64,000 bases of DNA from DATBAX01 sp963762965. GTDB taxonomy: Bacteria; Acidobacteriota; Terriglobia; Terriglobales; Acidobacteriaceae. The translations under genes were made by a program, and so were the position numbers. The notes beneath the pieces were generated by a model. It did no database searches and was not told where the DNA came from. It saw nothing but the letters and a program-made list of their open reading frames with translations. Of the stretch, positions 1 to 9,100 are shown in pieces. The stretch covers positions 1,798,001 to 1,862,000 of the forward strand of contig CAVXME010000001.1 in NCBI GenBank assembly GCA_963762965.1, in the 5' to 3' direction. Within the stretch, counting starts at the first letter, position 1, and each line of letters starts with the position of its first letter.

Positions 1-1
1 G

Positions 2-1738
2 CCTATCTATGCGTTGAGCGGCCCAGCAGGGAAATTGTTCCATCCCATGGCCGAGACCATGTCGTTTGCGCTGGTGGGGGCGCTGATTCTTACGCTTACG
101 CTAGTCCCGGTGCTGGCCTGGTATTGGTTTAAGGGCGGAGTAAAGGAAAAACCCAATCGCGCGTTCGAATGGATGAAAGATAAGTACGCCAAGCAATTGG
201 ATTGGGCGCTGGAACGTCCCAAGCTCACGTTGCTGATCGCGACCTTAATTTTCGGAGCTTGCTTGTTGCTGGTTCCTTTTATCGGCGGCGAATTCATGCC
301 TCATCTTGATGAAGGTGCGCTTTGGGTGCGGGCGACCATGCCGTACACGATTTCGTTTGAGGAAGCCAGTAACATCGCGCCGCAAATACGCGACATCCTG
401 ATGTCTTATCCGCAGGTCACGGTAGTGGGCTCGGAGTTGGGCCGCCCCGATGACGGAACGGACTCAACGGGATTTTTTAATTGCGAGTTCTATGTCGGTC
501 TGAAAGCTTACAACGACAAGTCGTGGGCCGGCGATACCGATACCAAGGAAAAGTTGATCGCGGCGATCAACAAGAAATTGACCGCGTTTCCGGGGATCAT
601 CTTTAACTACACTCAGCCCGCGGAAGACGCCGTTGATGAGGCCCTGACCGGACTGAAAAGCTCGCTGGCGGTCAAAATCTACGGCGAAGATCTCAATGTT
701 CTTCAGGACAAAGCTGTGCAGATCAAGAATATCCTGGCGCAGGTCCCGGGCTTTACCGACCTGACGGTGGTCCGCGAACTTGGCCAGCCGAGTCTGCTGA
801 TTGATGTGGATCGCGAGAAAATTGCCCGCTATGGAATCAACGTCGCCGACGTGGAAGCTGTGATCTCAGCCGCAGTGGGCGGTCAAGCTGCGACCCAAGT
901 GATCCAGGGAGAAAAGTTGTTCGATCTTGTGGTGCGCATGCAGCCCCAGTTTCGCAGCAGCGCAAGTGACATTGGAAATTTGCTGGTCGGTACCCCGGAT
1001 GGACAGCAGATTCCGTTGAGCCAGCTCGCCAAGATCACGCAGGGGAACGGTGCCTCGTTCATTTACCGGGAGGACAATTCCCGCTACATCGGAGTGCAGT
1101 ACAGCATCGAGGGGCGCGATCTGGCGCGCGCAGTGCAGGACGGACAGAAGGCGGTCGATAAAGCGGTTTCGCTACCGCAGGGCTACTGGCTCGCTTGGGG
1201 CGGCGAATACAGCCAATTTCTCGAAGCCCGATCGCAGCTTTCATTCATTGGGCCACTAGCCATCGTGCTGATCTTCATGATCCTGTTCGCGCTGTATGGA
1301 AATTTCAAATTCCCCGTCACGATTGCCCTCGGCGTTATCATGACTGAACCGGTGGGGGCCTTGGTTGCGTTGAAGCTTACCCACACTCCGTTCAGCGTCT
1401 CCTCTGTGCTGGGACTCCTGGCCCTGCTGGGTGTTTCGGTGGAGACGGCAGTCATCCTTGTTTCCTACATCAACAAGCTGCGGCAAGAAGGCATGGACAT
1501 TCGCAAAGCCACGCGGGAAGCGTCGCTGCTGCGGCTGCGTCCTATTATGATGACGGCGCTGGTGGCGTGCCTCGGCCTGCTACCCGCTGCGCTTTCCACC
1601 GGCATCGGCTCGGATACGCAGAGGCCGTTCGCCATCGTGATTGTTGCTGGGTTGATCTCGCGGCTTTTCATCGGCTTCTTTGTGAACCCCGTGCTGTACG
1701 AACTCGTGGCCCGCGAAGGCGACGTTTTGCAGGTTTGA
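2..1738 (+). CDS. Heavy-metal efflux RND transporter, CzcA/CusA family (5' truncated by window)
   Basis: Inner-membrane pump subunit of a tripartite metal efflux system (heavy-metal efflux RND family) that exports cations such as Cu, Zn, Co or Ni by proton exchange. Only the last ~578 of about 1040 residues are present; the reading frame is open from base 2, so the start lies upstream of the window. Visible are the end of the first membrane block (LVGALILTLTLVPVLAWYWF), a periplasmic porter region beginning near FMPHLDEGALW, and the second membrane block ending in GVSVETAVILVSYINKLR and the final helices. The HME-type signature and the absence of drug-RND features support the family; the metal cannot be told. 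No adaptor or outer-membrane partner follows, so any partners would be upstream. Confidence 0.92.
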   Translation, partial: PIYALSGPAGKLFHPMAETMSFALVGALILTLTLVPVLAWYWFKGGVKEKPNRAFEWMKDKYAKQLDWALERPKLTLLIATLIFGACLLLVPFIGGEFMPHLDEGALWVRATMPYTISFEEASNIAPQIRDILMSYPQVTVVGSELGRPDDGTDSTGFFNCEFYVGLKAYNDKSWAGDTDTKEKLIAAINKKLTAFPGIIFNYTQPAEDAVDEALTGLKSSLAVKIYGEDLNVLQDKAVQIKNILAQVPGFTDLTVVRELGQPSLLIDVDREKIARYGINVADVEAVISAAVGGQAATQVIQGEKLFDLVVRMQPQFRSSASDIGNLLVGTPDGQQIPLSQLAKITQGNGASFIYREDNSRYIGVQYSIEGRDLARAVQDGQKAVDKAVSLPQGYWLAWGGEYSQFLEARSQLSFIGPLAIVLIFMILFALYGNFKFPVTIALGVIMTEPVGALVALKLTHTPFSVSSVLGLLALLGVSVETAVILVSYINKLRQEGMDIRKATREASLLRLRPIMMTALVACLGLLPAALSTGIGSDTQRPFAIVIVAGLISRLFIGFFVNPVLYELVAREGDVLQV

Positions 1739-1789
1739 GCAAACAGCAAGTCCGCATTGAACGTTCTTCCTTTCCGTTCTTAGCGTTGA

Positions 1790-1856
1790 CTTTGCGCCCT
1801 TTGCGGTTAAGAGCTCTTGACCGCAAAGGACGCCAAGGAAAGCAAAGGGCGCAAAA
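1790..1856. repeat. Nested palindromic element (ACCGCAAAGGACGCC family), copy 1
   Basis: An outer inverted repeat (TTTGCGCCCTTTGC at 1791-1804, GCAAAGGGCGCAAA at 1842-1855) encloses an inner near-perfect 28-bp palindrome at 1800-1827 centred on GAGCTC. A related element lies at 8594-8633 and shares the segment ACCGCAAAGGACGCCAAG. It sits between the efflux pump gene and yggX, both on the plus strand, and could fold into a long hairpin in the transcript. Confidence 0.8.
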
Positions 1857-1955
1857 GAAGAACCTTCTGCGAATCCCTCGAGCAGACCCCTCTTGGAATA
1901 CCAGAAGCCGCCCTCTGTGAGATAATTTTTGTGCGGCCCCGTTGCGAGGAAAGTT

Positions 1956-2231
1956 ATGGCAGAACACAAGGTTTTTTGCGTAAAGCTGCAAAAAGAACTC
2001 CCCGGATTAGACGAACCTCCTTTCGATTCCGAGCTGGGCCAAAAGGTCTATAACAACGTCTCCCAGGAAGCCTGGAACGGCTGGACGGAATTCTGCAAGA
2101 TGCTGCTCAACGAATACCGCCTGAACCCGGCCCGCAGAGAAGATCAGGAAGTCATCGTAAAGCAAATGGAGCAGTACTTCTTTAGTGGTGGCGCCGCGCT
2201 GCCCGCCGAGTACGTCCCACCCTCGAAATAA
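1956..2231 (+). CDS. yggX: Fe(II)-trafficking / oxidative damage protection protein YggX
   Basis: Small cytosolic protein (91 aa, usual length ~90) implicated in protecting labile iron-sulfur clusters and in iron handling during oxidative stress. The N-terminus (AEHKVFCVKLQKELPGLD) carries the family cysteine in VFCVKL, followed by QEAWNGWTEFCKMLLNEYRLN and a C-terminal EQYFF segment, all typical of YggX. The ATG at 1956 is chosen over an upstream TTG at 1929 because it gives the canonical N-terminus and has GAGGAAAG just before it. It is a single gene, functionally related to the ISC operon at 19-25.6 kb but not linked to it. Confidence 0.93.
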   Translation: MAEHKVFCVKLQKELPGLDEPPFDSELGQKVYNNVSQEAWNGWTEFCKMLLNEYRLNPARREDQEVIVKQMEQYFFSGGAALPAEYVPPSK

Positions 2232-2314
2232 AGCAGGTTACCTGCTGGTTACCTATGCACTAATATTTGTGCAGTTTTCATCTTCCTGTAACACGCTTCC
2301 ACTACAAATTTAGT

Positions 2315-3136
2315 ATGGACATGCCAGTGGATCGGCCTCCATATGACACGCTGATCCTTTCCGACGTGCATTTGGGAGCGGAAACCAGCCGCGCCCATGG
2401 GGCCACCCGCGTCCTGAAGGAAAACCGCTTCCGGCGGCTGATCCTGCTGGGAGATATTTTTGCCGACCTGAATTTCGGCCGTCTCACCAAAGAACACTGG
2501 AAATTTCTCGGATACATTCGCAAGCTTTCCAATCCCAAACGCAATATTGAAGTAGTGTGGGTGGAAGGGAACCACGACCAGGGACTGACTGATGTCATGT
2601 CACACCTGGTTGGCGTGAAGGTGTATCAGGAATACAAGTGGGAGTATGCTGGGCTGCGGCACCTGGCGATCCACGGCCACCAGTTCGACCGGTTCGGCAT
2701 TAATAACATGAAGTTCCATTATCTGGGGACGCGGCTCTATTTGCAGTTGCAGAAACTCGATTTCAAAGGCAAGCCCTTGGCCCGGACGATTGACCGCCTG
2801 AACACGCGCTGGCTGCGGCTCTCGCCGAAGGTGACCTCGGGTGCTTTGTCCCACGCCCGCACGCATGGCGCGGACCGCATTTTTTGTGGCCATACGCACC
2901 AAGCGATGCATTGTGCACAGGATGGCATTGACTATTACAACTCAGGTGGCTGGGTCGATGCCAAGCCTTCCTACATCATCATCGGCGAAGAGGGAGTGCA
3001 AATTCATGAATACCGCGAGCGAACTGACGATCGTGATTCCGGCGAAGAACGAAGCGAAACTGATCCCGAATTTGCTGAAGTCACTGGCGAATCAGGATTA
3101 TTCGAAGATGCGGAATACGAGGGTGTTGGTAGCTGA
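2315..3136 (+). CDS. Metallophosphoesterase (LpxH/calcineurin-like)
   Basis: Predicted dinuclear-metal phosphoesterase of 273 aa. All calcineurin-type motifs are visible in order: SDVHLG, LGDIFAD, EGNHD, HGHQFD and CGHTHQA. It resembles UDP-2,3-diacylglucosamine hydrolase-like proteins, which would place it in lipid A or cell-envelope phospholipid turnover, but the substrate is not certain. The ATG at 2315 is preferred; a longer reading from 2267 adds residues without family character. The last ~43 codons overlap the next gene in another frame and encode a highly acidic tail, which looks like an extension produced by loss of an earlier stop codon. The glycosyltransferase that follows is probably co-transcribed. 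Confidence 0.85.
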   Translation: MDMPVDRPPYDTLILSDVHLGAETSRAHGATRVLKENRFRRLILLGDIFADLNFGRLTKEHWKFLGYIRKLSNPKRNIEVVWVEGNHDQGLTDVMSHLVGVKVYQEYKWEYAGLRHLAIHGHQFDRFGINNMKFHYLGTRLYLQLQKLDFKGKPLARTIDRLNTRWLRLSPKVTSGALSHARTHGADRIFCGHTHQAMHCAQDGIDYYNSGGWVDAKPSYIIIGEEGVQIHEYRERTDDRDSGEERSETDPEFAEVTGESGLFEDAEYEGVGS

Positions 3137-3725
3137 TGCCAATTCGACCGATGGCACTCCCGAAGTTGTAAAAGGATTTCGAGCTTCTCTCAACGTCAGC
3201 GTGATTCCGGGTGGTCTACCATCGGCCGGCCGCAACGCCGGGGCCGCGTTGGCCGATACACCTTACGTATTGTTTCTCGATGCAGACATAGAGTTGGCAT
3301 CGCCATCTCTGATACGCCGAGCGGTTGAACTCGCGCAGAGTAAGAAACTGCATTGCGTGACCACCAATATTTTGTGCCGCGATGGGAGTTTCGCCGATAA
3401 GTTGCTCTACACCGGCAACGATCTTTTTCAGTATCTTTCCCGCCTGCATCGTCCTTTTAGTACGGGCATGTTCATGCTGTTTGATAAGCATCGCTTCGAT
3501 GAGCTGGGAGGTTTCGACGAGCGCATTCACTTCGCCGAGGACTACCACTTAAGCAAGCAGGTGGCGAGAACCAAATTTGGAATTGTCCGCGGTGGCGTGT
3601 ACACGACGAATCGCCGATTTCAGAAAATGGGGCACGCCCGCGTGGCGCGTCTATTTCTCGCCACCGCGTTCAATTTCTGGAACAAGAACTTCTTCCTGCG
3701 CGACCATAAATACTGGGAAACTTAA
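3006..3725 (+). CDS. Glycosyltransferase family 2
   Basis: GT-A fold inverting glycosyltransferase of 239 aa, probably acting at the membrane on a lipid-linked or envelope glycan. The N-terminal LTIVIPAKNEAKLIPNLLKS is the nucleotide-binding start of the fold; VADANSTDGT and FLDADIELAS supply the first acidic motif and the DxD-type metal site; FGGFDERIHFAEDYHLSKQ corresponds to the catalytic ED region. The ATG at 3006 is supported by GGGAG about 9 nt upstream and by the protein beginning exactly at the fold. It overlaps the upstream phosphoesterase gene by 131 nt in a different frame, implying translational coupling. Donor and acceptor sugars are unknown. Confidence 0.88.
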   Translation: MNTASELTIVIPAKNEAKLIPNLLKSLANQDYSKMRNTRVLVADANSTDGTPEVVKGFRASLNVSVIPGGLPSAGRNAGAALADTPYVLFLDADIELASPSLIRRAVELAQSKKLHCVTTNILCRDGSFADKLLYTGNDLFQYLSRLHRPFSTGMFMLFDKHRFDELGGFDERIHFAEDYHLSKQVARTKFGIVRGGVYTTNRRFQKMGHARVARLFLATAFNFWNKNFFLRDHKYWET

Positions 3726-3749
3726 ATCGCTGCTATCGCCGCTTCTGTT

Positions 3750-4241
3750 TCAAAAGTGAATGACAAGGCCGGTGGAGAAGCGAAAATCATTCTGCGTATC
3801 GCTGAAGAAACGGGTCTGTAACAAGTCGCCCTGGAACCGCCATGCAATCGGTTTGACCAGCTTGTAGTCGATGCCGCCGCCGATGGCATCGGCGAAAGAG
3901 GTATCGGAAGCTCCGCCTCCGCTCACGTGCGAGACACCGAATAGGACATTGGCAAAAGGCCTGATCCGCCCGACCGAAGCCGATACCCGTGGCCCAAACA
4001 AAACGTTATGTTGGCTAATGCCGGATCCATATTCTCCGCTGAGGTCGGCGACCATGCCGAGAAAGGGCGCGACCTTGCCCTCCACCGCACCCGTCCAGCC
4101 GCTCAGGTTGACTCCGTCACCCGAGAAATTGGCCCGATTGTAAGAATATCCAATGAACACGTTTCCACTGGTTGGAGCTTGCGCGAACCCTGCCGCGGTT
4201 AGAAATAAAAGAGCAAAAGCAATTCCAAGAAATTTCTGCAT
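3750..4241 (-). CDS. Outer-membrane beta-barrel protein with signal peptide
   Basis: A 163-aa exported protein. The first ~20 residues (MQKFLGIAFALLFLTAAGFA) form a signal peptide with an A-Q-A type cleavage region. The rest is alternating aromatic/hydrophobic beta strands (NVFIGYSYNRANF, GFSTGLVIHF-like end) typical of a small 8-stranded OmpA/OmpX-like barrel ending in a C-terminal HF. The start at 4241 follows GGAGAG by about 10 nt; a longer reading to 4301 is rejected because it precedes the signal peptide. It is convergent with the glycosyltransferase at 3006. Function is unknown; a porin-like or adhesion role is only a guess. Confidence 0.75.
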   Translation of the reverse strand: MQKFLGIAFALLFLTAAGFAQAPTSGNVFIGYSYNRANFSGDGVNLSGWTGAVEGKVAPFLGMVADLSGEYGSGISQHNVLFGPRVSASVGRIRPFANVLFGVSHVSGGGASDTSFADAIGGGIDYKLVKPIAWRFQGDLLQTRFFSDTQNDFRFSTGLVIHF

Positions 4242-4362
4242 GCAAATATCTCTCCTATGGGTGTTGAAATGCTGTGATTCCATTTTAGATGCAGACCGCA
4301 CTTGGTCGGCATAAAGAAAGTTCCGCCTTTGGTACCTTAGTCACGCATTTAACTCATTTTTA

Positions 4363-4833
4363 ATGCAGCCGGAACTCATTCTGCGTCGTCTAACCAGTAA
4401 GATGAACTCTATGAGCGAAATGTCCAATTGCGTATTGTGTGAAGAGCCGGTGACTGTCCGGGTGGCGAAACCACGAAAGTTGAAACTGGACCTGGAAATT
4501 CGTCTCGCCGAGAATGTGACCATTGTGGTTTGCCAGGGGCGAATCGTCTATCGGGATGAAGCGGCTGCGCTGTCTGACAGAATCGCGAGATTAATGCCGG
4601 AGTTTCGCCATCTGGTGCTCGATCTTAGCGGAGTAGAGATGGTCGACTGTGCCGGCCTGGGGGAGTTTGTGGTCCTGCACAAACGAGCTGTAGCCAGTCG
4701 ATGCTCAGTCAAACTTGTCGCTCCCACCTATCATGTTCGCCGCGTATTCGAACTCACCAGGCTCGCCTCGGTGTTCGAAGTCCATCCCACTGTGGAGCTG
4801 GCGATCGGTTCGTTCCAGCAACAATTCGCCTGA
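4363..4833 (+). CDS. STAS-domain protein (anti-sigma factor antagonist-like)
   Basis: Protein of up to 156 aa whose residues ~47-150 form a STAS domain, the fold of SpoIIAA-type anti-anti-sigma factors that bind kinase anti-sigma factors. The core motif reads LVLDLSGVEMVDCAGLGEFV. In SpoIIAA-type members the equivalent MDSSGLG holds the serine that is phosphorylated; here it is D-C-A, so regulation by that phosphorylation is not expected. No kinase or sigma factor is adjacent. The start is uncertain: ATGs at 4363, 4402 and 4411 are all in frame and none has a strong ribosome site. A 7-bp repeat array starts 3 nt after the stop codon. Confidence 0.8.
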   Translation: MQPELILRRLTSKMNSMSEMSNCVLCEEPVTVRVAKPRKLKLDLEIRLAENVTIVVCQGRIVYRDEAAALSDRIARLMPEFRHLVLDLSGVEMVDCAGLGEFVVLHKRAVASRCSVKLVAPTYHVRRVFELTRLASVFEVHPTVELAIGSFQQQFA

Positions 4834-4836
4834 GAG

Positions 4837-4871
4837 CAGCTGTCAGCCATCAGCCGTCAGCTTTCAGCTAA
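4837..4871. repeat. Heptad repeat locus 1, CAGCNNN x5
   Basis: Five tandem 7-mers with invariant CAGC and variable last three bases, strictly in 7-bp register, beginning 3 nt after the stop codon of the STAS gene. Same sequence family as the loci at 26673 and 26757. Confidence 0.9.
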
Positions 4872-4892
4872 AACCATCTAAACAATGTGTGG

Positions 4893-4938
4893 GGACGGGT
4901 CTCTGACCCGTCCGCCGAGCGCAGCTCGGCGGTTTTCG
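4893..4938. terminator. Tandem perfect hairpins between convergent genes
   Basis: Two adjoining hairpins, each with 9-bp perfect arms and a 3-nt loop: GGACGGGTC/GACCCGTCC at 4893-4913 and CCGCCGAGC/GCTCGGCGG at 4912-4932, followed by GGTTTTC. It lies between the STAS gene (plus) and the LysR gene (minus), which read toward each other, so it probably ends both transcripts. It is also REP-like in form. Confidence 0.65.
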
Positions 4939-4956
4939 GATCTACCATCGGGAGGA

Positions 4957-5874
4957 TCAGTGCTCTCGCTGGAAGCGATAGCTTCCTTTTTGCTCGACTG
5001 CGATCGCCTCCGCTACTTTCAGAAAAGCCCGGGCGGCGTGGGAAAGGCTGGCCGATTTCCGATACACCAGCCGCAGTTTGCGGTGGAATTTGAATTCCTT
5101 CACCGCAATCCGCACCAGTTCACCGCGGGCCAATTCCGTTTCCACGCTGATTTCCGGCAGGAACGCCACCCCATTTCCCATGGCCACAAAACGCTTGATG
5201 GCCTGGAGCGTGGGCAGTTCAATGTCCATGTGCAGGGGCGTTTTGTGGCGTTTGAATGCCTGAATCACTTTTTCGCGATAGGGCGACGAAACAATGTGGG
5301 CAACGAAGGACTCCGCGCCCAACTGCCGGATGCTGACCTCGGTGTCATTCGCCAACGAATGCTTTGGCGGCACAACCAAGATCAGTTCGTCCAGATAGAC
5401 CACGACGGAAGCCAGCTGCGATTCTTCGGGATGATAGGTAAGTACGCCAAGCTCGGAATTATGTTGCAGAACGTCGTCGGGAATGTGGCTGCCCAGCGCC
5501 CGATTCACCATCACCCGGATCATGGGATGCAAGCGCCGGAATTCGGCCAGCACCGGCAGCAGATAAAGCGCGGTGAACTCGTTGGCGGCGATCGCCAGCG
5601 TGCCCTTGTGCAACTCGCGTAACTCGACCAATGCTTCTTGTGCGTTGCTCCGCAGGTTCAGCAAGCGCTCGGCGTATTCCTGGAGAACGCGTCCCGCGTC
5701 CGTCAACAGACCTTCACGCGAAGAACGGTCAAACAGCGGTTCGCCGATTTCCTCTTCCAGCTTGTGGATGGTTTGGCTGACAGCCGACTGGGTGCGGTGG
5801 AGCTTATCAGCGGCCCGGGAAAAGCGGCGTTCCTGCGCTACGGCAAGAAATACTTCGAGTTGCGCCAGGTCCAT
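4957..5874 (-). CDS. LysR-family transcriptional regulator
   Basis: Full-length LysR regulator (305 aa). Residues ~1-60 form the winged helix-turn-helix (LEVFLAVAQERRFSRAADKLHRTQSAVSQTIHKLEEEIGEPLF split over the recognition helix and wing); residues ~90-300 form the two-lobed effector domain (GTLAIAANEFTALYLLPVL onward). It is divergent from leuA with 147 bp between the start codons, the usual arrangement for a LysR protein controlling its neighbour and itself. Control of leucine synthesis is therefore likely, though the effector is unknown. The general sequence style is near the CbbR/CysL branch, but I cannot assign a subfamily. Confidence 0.92.
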   Translation of the reverse strand: MDLAQLEVFLAVAQERRFSRAADKLHRTQSAVSQTIHKLEEEIGEPLFDRSSREGLLTDAGRVLQEYAERLLNLRSNAQEALVELRELHKGTLAIAANEFTALYLLPVLAEFRRLHPMIRVMVNRALGSHIPDDVLQHNSELGVLTYHPEESQLASVVVYLDELILVVPPKHSLANDTEVSIRQLGAESFVAHIVSSPYREKVIQAFKRHKTPLHMDIELPTLQAIKRFVAMGNGVAFLPEISVETELARGELVRIAVKEFKFHRKLRLVYRKSASLSHAARAFLKVAEAIAVEQKGSYRFQREH

Positions 5875-5916
5875 GGCAGAAGCCCTTTAGCAAAACTTCA
5901 GCGGCCATCAGTTGCG

Positions 5917-5960
5917 CTTATGATGATAAGTTGAGCTAATGATAATGTAAAGAATATAAG
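5917..5960 (+). promoter_or_regulatory. Predicted leuA promoter with adjoining LysR-like palindrome
   Basis: A sigma70-like promoter reads TTGAGC (5931-5936), an 18-bp spacer, then TATAAG (5955-5960). The palindrome CTTAT-gatg-ATAAG at 5917-5930 directly abuts the -35 box, a plausible LysR operator position. A strong ribosome site (GGGAGG) precedes the leuA ATG at 6022. Confidence 0.5.
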
Positions 5961-6021
5961 CTTTGCTTTCACCCGCAAGTTCCCGTACCATGGAAAGTCT
6001 GTATCCTGGGAGGTCCTGGGC

Positions 6022-7353
<1,332 letters not shown>

Positions 7354-7442
7354 AAACGGACGTTCCCGATGCAGATCATCTCCAGGCAGAGATTGCTTTT
7401 CCGCGTAACGTTCCACTTGCATTTCTGCAATAATTGAAAGCC

Positions 7443-8555
7443 ATGCGACTCAACTTGACGATTCTTCCCGGTGACGGCATCGGGCCGGAAGTGACCGGCG
7501 AAGCTGTGCGCGTCCTTGAAGTTGTGGCCCAGGTTTTCGGGCATGACCTTCGCATCACCACCAAAGACGTCGGCGGCGCGGCCCTCCTCAGCAGCAACAA
7601 CCCCTTACCCGACGATACCTTACAGGCGTGCTTGTCCTCCGGTGCCGTACTGCTTGGGGCGGTGGGCGGTCCGGCTTTCGACAAATATCCCAGCCAGCTT
7701 CGGCCCGAGGGGGGATTGTTGCGGCTGCGCAAGGAACTGGGAGTATTCGCCAATCTGCGTCCAGCGATTTGTTTTCCGGCACTGGAAGAATATTCGCCAC
7801 TGCGTCCCGAAATCGTTCGCGGCACGGATGTCCTGATCGTGCGTGAACTGCTTGGAGGCCTGTATTTCGGCGAGCCACGCTCCATCACCGGATCAGCAGG
7901 CCAACGCGTGGGGATCGACACCACGCGCTATGCAGAGCCGGAAATCGAACGCATCGCTCACGTGGCCTTTGGCTTGGCCAAGACCAGACGTCGCAAGCTA
8001 CTTTCGGTCGACAAGGCCAATGTTCTCGATACTTCCAAGCTTTGGCGTGATGTCGTGACTCGCATCGCGCCGGACTATCCCGAAGTGCAGCTATCCCACA
8101 TGTACGTGGATTCGGCGGCCATGGCGCTGGTGGCCAAGCCTACCGAGTTCGATGTCCTGCTGACCGAGAACATGTTTGGCGACATTCTCTCCGATCAAGC
8201 CGGGGCGATCGTGGGATCGCTCGGCGTGCTGGGCTCGGCAAGCATTGGCGGGACGGTCGGTCTCTACGAGCCGATCCACGGTTCCGCTCCCGACATTGCC
8301 GGCCGCGGCATTGCCAATCCCCTAGGCGCGATCGTCTCCGCCGCCATGCTCTTGCGCCACTCTTTTCAATTAGAAGCGGAAGCCGCGGGCATTGAATCGG
8401 CAGTGACCCGCGTCCTGACAGCGGGACATCGCACCCGCGACCTGGCAAAACCCGGCCAGACCGCCCTCAATACCCAGGAAATGGGACGTAAAGTCGCAGA
8501 AGCAGTTGAAGAACTGGCCAAAGTCGCCGTCCCAACTTCGGCGACAAAGCAGTGA
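7443..8555 (+). CDS. leuB: 3-isopropylmalate dehydrogenase
   Basis: NAD-dependent oxidative decarboxylation of 3-isopropylmalate in leucine synthesis. About 370 aa, the normal length. Signatures include LTILPGDGIGPEVT at the N-terminus, the substrate/metal region VIVRELLGGLYFGEPR, SVDKANVLDTSKLWRDVV, and NMFGDILSDQAGAIVGSLG, followed by EPIHGSAPDIAG for NAD binding. The ATG at 7443 with GAAAG upstream is preferred over a TTG at 7434. It follows leuA by 89 nt and is probably in the same transcript. Confidence 0.96.
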   Translation: MRLNLTILPGDGIGPEVTGEAVRVLEVVAQVFGHDLRITTKDVGGAALLSSNNPLPDDTLQACLSSGAVLLGAVGGPAFDKYPSQLRPEGGLLRLRKELGVFANLRPAICFPALEEYSPLRPEIVRGTDVLIVRELLGGLYFGEPRSITGSAGQRVGIDTTRYAEPEIERIAHVAFGLAKTRRRKLLSVDKANVLDTSKLWRDVVTRIAPDYPEVQLSHMYVDSAAMALVAKPTEFDVLLTENMFGDILSDQAGAIVGSLGVLGSASIGGTVGLYEPIHGSAPDIAGRGIANPLGAIVSAAMLLRHSFQLEAEAAGIESAVTRVLTAGHRTRDLAKPGQTALNTQEMGRKVAEAVEELAKVAVPTSATKQ

Positions 8556-8593
8556 GGTTGCCATCTTTGCGACCTTTGCTTCACTTTCCCGAA

Positions 8594-8633
8594 CTTTGCG
8601 GTTAAAAGCTTGTCATAAACTTTAACCGCAAAG
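8594..8633. repeat. Palindromic element (ACCGCAAAGGACGCC family), copy 2
   Basis: Perfect 13-bp inverted arms CTTTGCGGTTAAA (8594-8606) and TTTAACCGCAAAG (8621-8633) around a 14-nt loop, followed by GACGCCAAG as in the copy at 1790-1856. It lies 38 nt after leuB and may act as a transcript end or mRNA-stabilising hairpin. The rest of 8556-8821 shows no gene. Confidence 0.8.
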
Positions 8634-8821
8634 GACGCCAAGAAATCCGCCAAGGTCTCTAAGAAATCACATGGCAGCATTCCTCTGAAATCTTTCCTTC
8701 CCATTTTTGTACGGGGCCAAGAAGTTTTTTCGCAAAATTCTTTTGCGCGAATAGATTGCATCCGAAAAATAGGAGTAGAATTTTCTTGTAAGAGAAGTTC
8801 CCCGCCCGATGGGGAGGCAGA

Positions 8822-9100
8822 ATGCTTTCGAAGTGCGCCAACCCGGGCTGCGCCGCCCGCTTTCGCTACCTGCATGAGGGCAGGCTCTTTCGCATGGCTG
8901 TGGCCGGTGCGGTAACTGACCATTCCACCTTCGGCACCGACCCAGGAATCACCGATCCAGGAATGAAGCGCGACTCCCATCGCATTGAATTCTTTTGGCT
9001 GTGTGAAGAGTGTGCGCCGGAAATGACGCTGACTTTCAAACCAGGAGTAGGGGTGACTACTGAACCTGTGGTACCAACCCACCTTGCCGCAGCCTCATAA
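8822..9100 (+). CDS. Small zinc-ribbon hypothetical protein
   Basis: A 92-aa cytosolic protein with four cysteines arranged as a split zinc site: C5-x4-C10 at the N-terminus (SKCANPGCAARFRYLHEG) and C61-x2-C64 (WLCEECAPEM). The ATG is preceded by GGGGAGG at good spacing. A short internal duplication (TDPGITDPGM) lies between the halves. I know of similar short proteins in acidobacteria but not of a function; DNA, RNA or protein binding is possible. It is convergent with the next gene and overlaps its 3' end by 6 nt. Confidence 0.75.
   Translation: MLSKCANPGCAARFRYLHEGRLFRMAVAGAVTDHSTFGTDPGITDPGMKRDSHRIEFFWLCEECAPEMTLTFKPGVGVTTEPVVPTHLAAAS

Noticed and set aside
4885..5622. Long plus-strand open frame over the LysR gene
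   Set aside because: Antisense shadow of a clearly recognisable LysR regulator; the translation has no family features.
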